DNA from: DASSUW01 sp963844205
Lineage (GTDB): Bacteria; Actinomycetota; Thermoleophilia; Solirubrobacterales; Solirubrobacteraceae
Assembly (NCBI GenBank): GCA_963844205.1
Contig: CAWJNK010000001.1
Location: 186,001 to 250,000 of the forward strand
DNA length: 64,000 nt
Direction: 5' to 3'
Notes under the pieces: generated by a model
Databases searched by the model: none
Told to the model about the DNA's origin: nothing
What the model saw: only the letters and a program-made list of their open reading frames with translations
Shown here: positions 44,851-52,000 of the stretch, one piece after another
Layout of the letters: each line of letters begins with the position of its first letter
Numbering within the stretch: position 1 is the first letter of the stretch
Position numbers and translations under genes: made by a program

Positions 44851-44865
44851 CGAGAATGATTTTCA
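44851..44865. promoter_or_regulatory. Zur box between zur and znuA
   Basis: CGAGAATGATTTTCA matches the actinobacterial Zur consensus TGAAAATGATTTTCA at 13 of 15 positions. It overlaps the znuA promoter (-10 TAAGAT at 44867-44872) and the -35 area of zur on the other strand, so one site can shut both. Confidence 0.85.
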
Positions 44866-44879
44866 GTAAGATCGCCGCT

Positions 44880-45794
44880 GTGCCGGCCCGTGCCCTCATC
44901 GTCCTGCTCGCGCTCGCCGCCCTCGCCGGCTGTGGCGAGGACGATCGCGCCGCCGCGTCCGGGGCCCGGGTGAAGGTCGTCGCCACCACGACGCAGGCCG
45001 CGGACCTCGTCCGCAACGTGAGCGGGGACGGCGTCGAGGTGGTCGGCCTGCTCGCGCCGAACAGCGATCCGCACGACTACGAGGTGCGCCCGCGCGACCT
45101 GCAGGCGCTCGTCGATGCCGACCTCGTCGTGCGCTCCGGCGGCGACCTCGACGACTGGCTCGAGGAGGCGATCGAGGGCTCGGGGTCCGAGGCCCCCGTG
45201 CTCACGCTGATCGACGGCGTGCGGACGATCGACGACGACCCGCACTGGTGGCAGGACCCGCGCAACGCGATCCTCGCCGTCGCCGAGATCAAGCGCGCGC
45301 TGGGTGAGGCCGATCCGGCCAGGGCCGGGACGTATGCCGCCCACGCGGACCGCTACGACGCCCGTCTGCGCCGGCTCGACCGCGCGGTTGCGACGTGCAT
45401 CGCCAAGGTCCCCGCCGCGCAGCGCAAGCTCGTCACGACGCACGACGCGCTCGGCTACTACGCGCAGCGTTACGGCATCGAGGTCATCGGCGCCGTCATC
45501 CCGTCGCTGTCGACCAGCGGGCAGCCGTCGGCGGGCGAGACCGCGCAGCTGATCCGGACCATCCGGGAGGAGGACGTGCGCGCGATCTTCGCGGAGAGCT
45601 CGGTCAACGCGAAGGTCGAGGCGGCGATCGCACGCGAGACCGGCGCCCGAGTCGGCAAGGCGCTGTGGGCCGACACGCTCGGCCCGCCGGGCTCCGACGG
45701 CGCGACGTACGTCGCGTCGATCGCCTCCAACACACGTGCGCTGGTGGACGGCTTCACCGGCGGCCAGCAGGCGTGCGCGATCGATAATGGTTGA
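44880..45794 (+). CDS. znuA: Zinc ABC transporter substrate-binding lipoprotein
   Basis: A 304-residue cluster A-I metal-binding protein. Signal peptide VPARALIVLLALAALAGC has a lipobox Cys. Metal ligands are expected in NSDPHDYEVRPRD, DDDPHWWQDPRN, THDALGYYAQRYG and the acidic residue of IFAESSVN. The His-rich loop of many ZnuA proteins is missing. GTG 44880 is selected over in-frame ATG 44856 because that ATG lies inside the Zur box and before the -10; the message would be leaderless. The end overlaps znuB by eight bases. Confidence 0.93.
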   Translation: MPARALIVLLALAALAGCGEDDRAAASGARVKVVATTTQAADLVRNVSGDGVEVVGLLAPNSDPHDYEVRPRDLQALVDADLVVRSGGDLDDWLEEAIEGSGSEAPVLTLIDGVRTIDDDPHWWQDPRNAILAVAEIKRALGEADPARAGTYAAHADRYDARLRRLDRAVATCIAKVPAAQRKLVTTHDALGYYAQRYGIEVIGAVIPSLSTSGQPSAGETAQLIRTIREEDVRAIFAESSVNAKVEAAIARETGARVGKALWADTLGPPGSDGATYVASIASNTRALVDGFTGGQQACAIDNG

Positions 45795-46581
45795 GGCGTT
45801 CGAGGCGCCGTTCATGCAGCGGGCCCTGCTCGAGAGTCTGCTGCTCGCGGGTCTCGCCGGCGTGCTCGGCTCGTGGATCGTGCTGCGGCGGCTCGCGTTC
45901 TACACCCACGGCGTCGGCACCGCGGCGTTCCCGGGCCTCGTGATCGCCGGGCCCGCGGGCCTCGCCCCGCAGGTGGCGGCGCTCGGCGCGGCGCTGCTGT
46001 ACGCCGGTGGGGTGGAGGGGCTGCGGCGGAGCCGGCGCGTTGCGTCGGACGCCGCGGCCGGGCTGGTGCTGGTCGGGGCGCTCGCGCTCGGCGTGGTGCT
46101 GGCCTCAGACGTCTTCGAGTCCGGCGCGGGGGTGGACCGGCTGCTGTTCGGCAGCCTGATCGGGCTCACCGACCGCGACCTGTGGGTGACGGCCGCCGTG
46201 CTGGCGGTGGTGGGCGCGGTTGAGCTCGGGCTGCGCCGGTCGTGGCTCGCGCAGGGCTTCGATCCCGCGACCGCGCGGGCGCTGGGGCTGCGGCCCGCGC
46301 TCGCCGACGTCGCGCTGCTGGTGGCGGTCGCAGCCGCGGCGGTGGTGGCGCTCGACGCGGTCGGCGCGCTGCTGGTGACGGCGGTGCTGGTGATCCCCGC
46401 CGCGACGGTGCGGCTGGTCGCGCCGAGCGTCCGCTCGCTACAGGCCGGCACCGCGGCGCTGGCGGCCGTCGAGGGCGTGGCCGGGCTGTGGCTGGCCTAC
46501 GAGCTCAACGTTGGGCCCGGGCCGGCGACGGCGGTGCTGGGGGGCGCGGTGTTCGCGGTCGTGGCGGCGGTGACGCGGTGA
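45787..46581 (+). CDS. znuB: Zinc ABC transporter permease, first
   Basis: A 264-residue ABC-3 family permease with about eight hydrophobic segments: MQRALLESLLLAGLAGVLGSWIVLRRLAFYTHGVG at the N-terminus and VTAVLVIPAATVRLVAPSVRSL near the C-terminus. ATG 45787 overlaps znuA; the stop overlaps znuC (GTGA). It likely pairs with the second permease gene after znuC, giving a heterodimeric channel. Confidence 0.93.
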   Translation: MVEAFEAPFMQRALLESLLLAGLAGVLGSWIVLRRLAFYTHGVGTAAFPGLVIAGPAGLAPQVAALGAALLYAGGVEGLRRSRRVASDAAAGLVLVGALALGVVLASDVFESGAGVDRLLFGSLIGLTDRDLWVTAAVLAVVGAVELGLRRSWLAQGFDPATARALGLRPALADVALLVAVAAAAVVALDAVGALLVTAVLVIPAATVRLVAPSVRSLQAGTAALAAVEGVAGLWLAYELNVGPGPATAVLGGAVFAVVAAVTR

Positions 46582-47306
46582 GGGTCGAGAAGCTGTCGGG
46601 CGGCTACCGGCCCGGCGACCCGGTGCTCCGCAACGTCTCGTTCGCGCTCGAACCCGGCACGATCGCGGCCGTGCTCGGGCCCAACGGCGGCGGCAAGACG
46701 ACGCTGTTCCGTGCCCTGCTCGGCGAGCTGCCGGAGCGGCGCGGGGAGGTGGCGCTCGACGGCGCCGTTGCCTACGTGCCGCAGACCGATCGCACGCGGC
46801 TCGATTTCCCGGTCAGCGCGCTCGACGTCGTCCTCATGGGCGCGTACGCGCGCACGCCCGCGTGGAGGCGGGTGGGGAGGACCGACCGCGCCGCGGCGCG
46901 GGCCGCGCTCGAGCGCGTGGGGCTCGACGGGGAGCGCCGCCGCCGGTTCGGCGCGCTCTCGGGCGGCCAGCGCCAGCGGGTGCTGATCGCGCGCGCGCTG
47001 CTGCAGGACAGTCCGGTGCTCCTGCTCGACGAGCCGCTGTCGGGGGTCGACGCCGCCAGCGCCGCGCAGATCGAGAGCACGTTCGAGGAGCTGCGCGCCG
47101 CGGGGCGCGTGCTGCTGGTGGCGACCCACGACGTCGTGCAGGCGCGGCGGTGGGATACGGTCGTGTGCCTGAACGGCGAGCAGGTGGCGTTCGGGGCGCC
47201 CGCGGACGTGCTCACCACCGACGTCCTGCGCCGCACGTACGGGTCGGAGCTCGTGGTGCTGGAGAGCGGCCAGCGGGCGGTGGCGGTCGAGCACCACGAG
47301 CACTGA
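46578..47306 (+). CDS. znuC: Zinc ABC transporter ATP-binding protein
   Basis: A 242-residue ATPase: Walker A LGPNGGGKTTLFRALLG, Q-loop VPQTDRTRLDFPVSALDVVLMG, signature ALSGGQRQRVLIARAL, Walker B VLLLDEPLSGVD and the H-loop ATHDVVQARRW. The GTG start overlaps the previous stop and the TGA overlaps the next ATG (TGATG). It drives both adjacent permeases. The frame is open well upstream, but that is the shadow of znuB. Confidence 0.93.
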   Translation: MRVEKLSGGYRPGDPVLRNVSFALEPGTIAAVLGPNGGGKTTLFRALLGELPERRGEVALDGAVAYVPQTDRTRLDFPVSALDVVLMGAYARTPAWRRVGRTDRAAARAALERVGLDGERRRRFGALSGGQRQRVLIARALLQDSPVLLLDEPLSGVDAASAAQIESTFEELRAAGRVLLVATHDVVQARRWDTVVCLNGEQVAFGAPADVLTTDVLRRTYGSELVVLESGQRAVAVEHHEH

Positions 47307-48118
47307 TGCTCGACTGGCTGACCGATCCGTTCGCCGGCGGGCTCATGCAGCGGGCGCTGGCCGAGGTGCTGATCCTGGCGCTCGCGTGCGGCCCGCTCGG
47401 CGTGTGGGTGCTGCTCTACCGGCAGAGCTACGCGGCGGAATCGCTGTCGCACGCGATGCTGCCGGGTCTCGTGCTCGCGGTGCTGGCCGGCGCGCCGCTG
47501 CTGCTCGGCGCGGTGGGGGGCGTGCTGGCGGCGGCGGTGGCGATCGCGCTGGCGGGGCGCGACGAGCGGCTCGGCGGCGACGTGGGGGTGGCGGTCGCGA
47601 TCGCCGCGCTGTTCGGGCTCGGCGCGCTGCTGGCGCTCTCGCCCGACGTGCCGGCGCGGCTGGGCGAGTTGCTGTTCGGCGACCTGCTGGGGGTGACGGG
47701 CCGCGACCTCGCCGAGGCGGGAGTGCTGGTCGCGGGGGTCACGGTCGCGCTGGTCCTGGCGCATCGCCGGCTGGCGCTCAGCGTGTTCGACCGTGTGGCG
47801 GCGCCGTCGCTCGGCGCGCGGCCGGCCCGGTGGGAGCTCGTGCTGCTGGCGCTGCTCGCGCTGTGCACGGTGGCGGCGGTGCGGGCGCTCGGCAACCTGC
47901 TCGTGGTGGCGATGGTCCTGGCTCCCGCCGCGGCGGCGCTCAACGTGGCGCGGCGGCTTCCCGCGGCGCTCGGTTTGGCGGCCGTGCTCGCGGGGCTGGC
48001 CGGCGTCATCGGGCTGATCGCCTCGTACCACTGGGAGGTGGCGGCGGGGGCGTCGGTCGCGCTGGCGGCGGTGCTGCTCTTCCTGCTCTCCGCGCTGGTC
48101 CCGGCCCGGCGCGCATGA
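47306..48118 (+). CDS. Zinc ABC transporter permease, second
   Basis: A 270-residue ABC-3 permease distinct from znuB: ALAEVLILALACGPLGVWVLLYRQSYAAESLSHAMLPGLVLA, with the SHAMLPG motif that ZnuB-type proteins carry, and LLVVAMVLAPAAAALNVARRLP. One binding protein, one ATPase and two different permeases recall the TroABCD/MtsABC arrangement. Its last 113 bases overlap the convergent VKOR gene. Confidence 0.92.
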   Translation: MLDWLTDPFAGGLMQRALAEVLILALACGPLGVWVLLYRQSYAAESLSHAMLPGLVLAVLAGAPLLLGAVGGVLAAAVAIALAGRDERLGGDVGVAVAIAALFGLGALLALSPDVPARLGELLFGDLLGVTGRDLAEAGVLVAGVTVALVLAHRRLALSVFDRVAAPSLGARPARWELVLLALLALCTVAAVRALGNLLVVAMVLAPAAAALNVARRLPAALGLAAVLAGLAGVIGLIASYHWEVAAGASVALAAVLLFLLSALVPARRA

Positions 48119-48506
48119 GCCGCGCCACCGACACCGCGGCGAGCGCCGTCATCACCAGCGCGCTCGCCACGCACCACTGGCAGACCGCGCCGATCTTCTC
48201 CAGCTCGACGTAGGTCAGCCACGCGCTGAAGCCGAAGCCGACGAGCGAGACGAACGCGGCCACGGTGCGACCGAGGTCCTCGGGGAGCGCCAGGCTGGCG
48301 AGGATCGTGGCGTAGGCGAGCAGGCCGAGCAGGGCGACGGGGATCCCGGCGAGCTCGGCCCAGCGCGAGGCCTGGACCCGCTCGCAGCCGCCGCCGCCTC
48401 CGACGCACACGGGCTCCAGCCCGGCGTAGTGCACCCACGTCAGGTAGCCGGCGATCGCGACGCCCGCGAGGGCGAGCACGGCGGTCGCGGCGCGGAGCGG
48501 GCTCAC
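48006..48506 (-). CDS. Vitamin K epoxide reductase family protein
   Basis: A 166-residue membrane oxidoreductase with four transmembrane helices, loop cysteines Cys34 and Cys41 (CVGGGGGC), and the active pair CQWC (109-112). Bacterial VKOR passes electrons from DsbA to quinone and so keeps disulfide formation running. GTG 48506 overlaps the DsbA-like stop by four bases. The last 38 residues are a Pro/Arg-rich tail read antisense to the end of the zinc permease gene. Confidence 0.92.
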   Translation of the reverse strand: MSPLRAATAVLALAGVAIAGYLTWVHYAGLEPVCVGGGGGCERVQASRWAELAGIPVALLGLLAYATILASLALPEDLGRTVAAFVSLVGFGFSAWLTYVELEKIGAVCQWCVASALVMTALAAVSVARLMRAGPGPARRAGRAAPPPARPTPPPPPPSGTRRSAR

Positions 48507-49210
48507 GTCCCGGCGAGCGCCTTGTCGATGGCCGCCGCGTAGGCGTCGGGGGAGGTGCCCTGCGGGTTCAGCGGCTTGAGGCGGCCCTTGACGCGCACGT
48601 AGAAGTCCGGCGTGCCGGTGGAGCCGAGCTCGCGGGCGAACTGCTCGGCCTCGCGGACGCCGGGCTGGTCGACCGGGTCGTCGGCCGCCGCGACGAGCTT
48701 CTCGACGTCCAGGCCGGGGACCTGGCTCGCGATGCTGCGGATGAAGTCGGCGTTCGCATAGTCGGTGTTCTCCGGCCCCTGGTTGCGGTAGAAGAGGTCG
48801 GCGAACTGGTACATGCGGTTCTCCTGGGCGGCGGCCGACGCGGCGCCGGCGGCCCTGACCGAGTCGCGCCCGAGGAAGCTGCGGATGTGCAGCTCGTAGT
48901 TGACCTTGCCTTGGCGGACGTAGTCGCGGACCACGGTCGGCAGCGCCTGGACGGAGTACTGGGCGCAGAACGGGCACTGCAGGTCCGCGATCTCGACGAT
49001 CGTCGCGGGGGCGTCGGGGTCGCCGAGCTGGATGCCCTTCTGGGGGATCCCCTGGTACAGCCGCTCGACCTCCTGCGCGGCCGTCATGCCTTCCTGCGTG
49101 GGTGCCGACGCGGGGGTCTCGTCATCGCCGCTGCTCGACAGCAGGATCGCGCCACCGGCCACGACAGCGGCGAGGGCGACGACGACAAGGAGCTGCAGCG
49201 TCCGGCTCAC
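48503..49210 (-). CDS. DsbA-like thiol oxidoreductase, membrane anchored
   Basis: A 235-residue protein with a signal anchor (TLQLLVVVALAAVVAGGAILL), then a thioredoxin-like DsbA domain: ATIVEIADLQCPFCAQYSVQALP (CPFC, 79-82), and cis-Pro region GSTGTPDFYVRVKG. It oxidises cysteines of exported proteins and is recharged by the VKOR encoded next. GTG 49210 begins directly before the membrane anchor; an in-frame TTG at 49237 would add nine residues and cannot be excluded. Confidence 0.92.
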   Translation of the reverse strand: MSRTLQLLVVVALAAVVAGGAILLSSSGDDETPASAPTQEGMTAAQEVERLYQGIPQKGIQLGDPDAPATIVEIADLQCPFCAQYSVQALPTVVRDYVRQGKVNYELHIRSFLGRDSVRAAGAASAAAQENRMYQFADLFYRNQGPENTDYANADFIRSIASQVPGLDVEKLVAAADDPVDQPGVREAEQFARELGSTGTPDFYVRVKGRLKPLNPQGTSPDAYAAAIDKALAGT

Positions 49211-49258
49211 GGGGCGGCGATCAGGGTAGGGCCCCAACCCTCAACCAACCCTAAGAAA

Positions 49259-49343
49259 GGGGTCTGACCCCGCCCGGGGTCTGACCCCTTCCCGGGGCCG
49301 GCGGCACGGTGGGGTGCGGGGCGGAGGGGAGGGGTCTGACCCC
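49259..49343. repeat. Three direct copies of GGGGTCTGACCCC
   Basis: The 13-mer occurs at 49259-49271, 49276-49288 and 49331-49343, all in the same orientation, in the gap between the DsbA-like and Nramp genes. It is the complement of the core of the inverted repeat inside the alpha-galactosidase gene. Each copy is nearly self-complementary, so the region could also form RNA hairpins that end transcription. Confidence 0.85.
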
Positions 49344-49353
49344 CATGAGGGCG

Positions 49354-49388
49354 TTGAAAATGGTTTTAGGCGTGCCATAATTACGGTG
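49354..49388 (+). promoter_or_regulatory. Nramp promoter with operator-like palindrome
   Basis: TTGAAA (49354-49359), 16 bases, CATAAT (49376-49381) form a strong promoter; the expected start is at about 49388, at the start codon. TTTTAGGCGTGCCATAA (49364-49380) is an imperfect palindrome in the spacer and -10, of the DtxR/MntR type (TTTAGGC...GCCTAAA). Confidence 0.6.
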
Positions 49389-50645
49389 ATGGCGGCCCAT
49401 GACGCATCCGTAGCGCTTCCGCTGGCGCCTCCGCTGGAGCGCCGGCGCGGCCGCATCCGCCGTGCGCTGCCGTTCATCGGGCCGGCCTTCGTGGCCGCGA
49501 TCGCGTACGTCGACCCCGGCAACTTCGCCACCAACATCGCCGGCGGCGCCAAGTTCGGCTACCTGCTGCTGTGGGTGATCCTGGCCGCGAACGTAATGGC
49601 GATGCTGATCCAGTTCCTCTCGGCCAAGGTCGGGATCGCCACCAGCCGCAGCCTCCCGGAGCTGTGCCGCGAGCACTTCCCGCGGTCGGTCTCGATCGGC
49701 CTCTGGATCCAGGCCGAGGTGATCGCGATGGCCACCGACCTGGCCGAGTTCGTCGGCGCCGCCATCGCGCTCAACCTGCTCTTCGGCCTCCCGCTCCTGC
49801 CCGCCGGCCTCGTCACCGCGGTCGTCGCCTTCGGCCTGCTCGCGCTGCAGGGCCGCGGCTACCGCCGATTCGAGATCGTGATCGCCGGGATGCTGGCTGT
49901 GATCCTGCTCGGCTTCCTCGTCGACGTCCTGCTCGTGCCGCACGACGCCGCCGGCATCGCGGGCGGCTTCATCCCTGGCTTCGCCGGCACCGACTCGCTC
50001 CTGCTGGCCACCGGCATCCTCGGCGCCACCGTGATGCCGCACGTCATCTACCTGCACTCGGCGCTGACCCAGCGCCGGATCCCCACCCGCAGCGATCAGG
50101 AGCGCAAGCGCGTGCTCGCCTTCCAGCGCGTCGACGTGCTGATGGCGATGGGCGTCGCCGGCGTGATCAACCTGTCGATGCTGATCATCGCTGCGTCGCT
50201 GTTCCAGGGCACCGGGATCGACTCGATCGAGGGCGCGCACGCGGGCTTCGGCGAGCTGGTCGGCCCGAGCGCCGCACTCGCCTTCGCGCTCGCCCTCCTG
50301 GCCTCCGGCTTCGCCGCCTCGAGCGTCGGCACCTACGCCGGCCAGGTCGTGATGCAGGGCTTCATCAACCGCACGATCCCGCTCGTCCTGCGCCGCCTCG
50401 TCACGATGGCGCCCGCGCTCGTGGTGCTCGGCGCGGGGCTGGACCCGTCGCGCTCGCTGGTCATCTCCCAGGTCGTGCTCTCGTTCGGGATCCCGTTCGC
50501 CCTCGTGCCGCTCGTTCTGCTCACGCGCCGCCGCCGGATCATGGGCGCGCTGGTCAACCGGCCGCTGACCACGGCCGCCGCCGCCACCGTCGCGGCGCTG
50601 ATCATCGCCTTGAACGGGTTCCTGCTCGTTCAGACGTTCGCCTAG
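49389..50645 (+). CDS. mntH: Nramp-family divalent metal transporter (MntH)
   Basis: A 418-residue proton-coupled metal importer with about eleven transmembrane segments. The metal site residues lie in AYVDPGNFATN (DPGN of TM1) and GATVMPHVIYLHS (MPH of TM6), the pattern for manganese. The ATG at 49389 is at the predicted transcription start, so the message is leaderless; the longer frame back to 49314 runs through the repeats and promoter. An in-frame GTG one codon earlier is possible. The operator-like palindrome suggests repression by an MntR/DtxR protein when Mn is plentiful. Confidence 0.94.
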   Translation: MAAHDASVALPLAPPLERRRGRIRRALPFIGPAFVAAIAYVDPGNFATNIAGGAKFGYLLLWVILAANVMAMLIQFLSAKVGIATSRSLPELCREHFPRSVSIGLWIQAEVIAMATDLAEFVGAAIALNLLFGLPLLPAGLVTAVVAFGLLALQGRGYRRFEIVIAGMLAVILLGFLVDVLLVPHDAAGIAGGFIPGFAGTDSLLLATGILGATVMPHVIYLHSALTQRRIPTRSDQERKRVLAFQRVDVLMAMGVAGVINLSMLIIAASLFQGTGIDSIEGAHAGFGELVGPSAALAFALALLASGFAASSVGTYAGQVVMQGFINRTIPLVLRRLVTMAPALVVLGAGLDPSRSLVISQVVLSFGIPFALVPLVLLTRRRRIMGALVNRPLTTAAAATVAALIIALNGFLLVQTFA

Positions 50646-50689
50646 GTCTGCTTGACTTCCCCGCGGCGCCGCAGCACCATCGCGGAGGG

Positions 50690-51241
50690 ATGGCGGCTCA
50701 CGCGATGCGATACCCGCCCGCGCCGCATCGGCGCCGGTGGCCATCACGAATCCTCGGCCTGCTCGCGACGGCGGCATTCCTCGGCACGGGCGTCGCGATC
50801 GCGATGATGGTGATGCCGGAGCCTGAGGAGCAGGTCGTCGCCCGGAGCACGCCCGCGCCGGCGCCGGCACCCGCCAAGGCGGACAAGCCCGCGCTCTCGA
50901 AGGGCCAGCTCGCCGCGCGCCGGGCCGCCGTGCGCACGCTCGTCGAGCAGGGCTATGAGCCCGCCCGGTTGGCCGACTGGCGCCCGCGGAACCAGCTGCG
51001 CGTGCTGGTGGGGGAGTCAGACACCGGCGCGATGCGGGCGTTCTTCTTCAACGGGCGCGAGTTCGTGGGCAACGACGACGCGTCCTCGAGCAGCCGCCTG
51101 CGCGTCGCGAAGGTCGGCGACGAGGCGATCACGCTGGCGTACGGGCTGACGACCGGCGGGAGCGAGAAAGTCCGCTTCGAGTGGGTCGACGGCACGCTCC
51201 AGCCCACCGGCGGCACGATCCCGCCGTCGACGCTCCGCTGA
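50690..51241 (+). CDS. Membrane-anchored hypothetical protein
   Basis: A 183-residue protein: basic N-terminus (YPPAPHRRRWPSR), one transmembrane helix (about 24-44, ILGLLATAAFLGTGVAIAMMV), a Pro/Ala linker, a helix-like QLAARRAAVRTLVEQGYEPARLADW, and a C-terminal strand-rich part (VLVGESDTGAMRAFFFNGREFVGND ... VRFEWVDGTLQP). The latter resembles LppP/LprE-type lipoprotein domains in outline only. I do not recognise the family. TTGACT at 50652-50657 could be its -35 box. ATG 50690 follows GGAGGG with no spacer, so an alternative ATG at 50705 is possible. Confidence 0.7.
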   Translation: MAAHAMRYPPAPHRRRWPSRILGLLATAAFLGTGVAIAMMVMPEPEEQVVARSTPAPAPAPAKADKPALSKGQLAARRAAVRTLVEQGYEPARLADWRPRNQLRVLVGESDTGAMRAFFFNGREFVGNDDASSSSRLRVAKVGDEAITLAYGLTTGGSEKVRFEWVDGTLQPTGGTIPPSTLR

Positions 51242-51259
51242 CCTCGTAGCCTGCACGGC

Positions 51260-51970
51260 ATGTGCGGGCGCTACACGCTGACCACGCCCGGCGGACGCGC
51301 GCTCGCCGAACGCTTCGACCTCGCCGACCCCGAGGCGCTCGACCCCGCCACGCTGGGCCGCTTCAACGTGTGCCCGACCGAGCCGATCGCGATCGTGAGC
51401 GAGGAGGGAGGCCGGCGGGCCGCGCAGACCGTGCGCTGGGGCCTCGTCCCGCCCTGGGCGCGGGAGCTCGGCAAGGGCTTCCAGCCCATCAACGCGCGCG
51501 CGGAGACCGCGGCCACCAAGCCGCCGTTCGCTGAGCTGTGGGAGCGGCCGGAGCGCCGCTGCCTGGTGCTCGCCGACGGCTGGTACGAGTGGCTGAAGGC
51601 CGAGAAGAAAGGCGGCGAGCGGATCCCGTTCCGCTACACGGTCGACGGCGGCGCCCCGTTCGCGTTCGCCGGCCTGTGGGGCCGCCGCCGGATCGGCTCC
51701 GAGCTCGTGCACTCGGCGCTCATCCTCACCACTGCCGCCAACGCGGTGTCCGCGCCGGTGCACGACCGCATGCCGTGCGTGCTCGCCGGCGCCGAGGAGG
51801 AGGAGGCGTGGCTGGCGGGCGAGTCCGACGTGCTGCTCGGCCCGCTCGCCGCCGAGCGCACCGCGGTCGCGCCGGCCAACCCGGCCGTCAACAAGGCCGG
51901 CGTCGAGGGCCCCGAGCTCCTGGTCGTTCCGGAGCCCGAGCCGCCCGCGCAGCTCAGCCTGGACACCTGA
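51260..51970 (+). CDS. SOS response-associated peptidase-like protein (SRAP/HMCES/YedK)
   Basis: A 236-residue SRAP protein that crosslinks to abasic sites in single-stranded DNA. Catalytic Cys2 is in MCGRYTL, with conserved NVCPTEP, WGLVPPWA, PINARAET (Asn), GWYEWL (Glu) and VHDRMPCVL (His). Met removal exposes Cys2. The end PAQLSLDT carries a QLSL motif like a sliding-clamp tag. The ATG lies seven bases after TAGCCT, a likely -10 box. Confidence 0.94.
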   Translation: MCGRYTLTTPGGRALAERFDLADPEALDPATLGRFNVCPTEPIAIVSEEGGRRAAQTVRWGLVPPWARELGKGFQPINARAETAATKPPFAELWERPERRCLVLADGWYEWLKAEKKGGERIPFRYTVDGGAPFAFAGLWGRRRIGSELVHSALILTTAANAVSAPVHDRMPCVLAGAEEEEAWLAGESDVLLGPLAAERTAVAPANPAVNKAGVEGPELLVVPEPEPPAQLSLDT

Positions 51971-52000
51971 AATCCCGGCGTCTGACAGGGTTCCGGCTCC

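Noticed and set aside
44856..44879. Upstream ATG as the start of znuA
   Set aside because: It lies inside the Zur box and before the -10 box, so it would not be on the transcript; the GTG at 44880 gives a proper lipoprotein signal.
49314..49388. N-terminal extension of the Nramp protein
   Set aside because: The frame is open but passes through the repeats, the operator and the promoter; the ATG at 49389 fits the family start.
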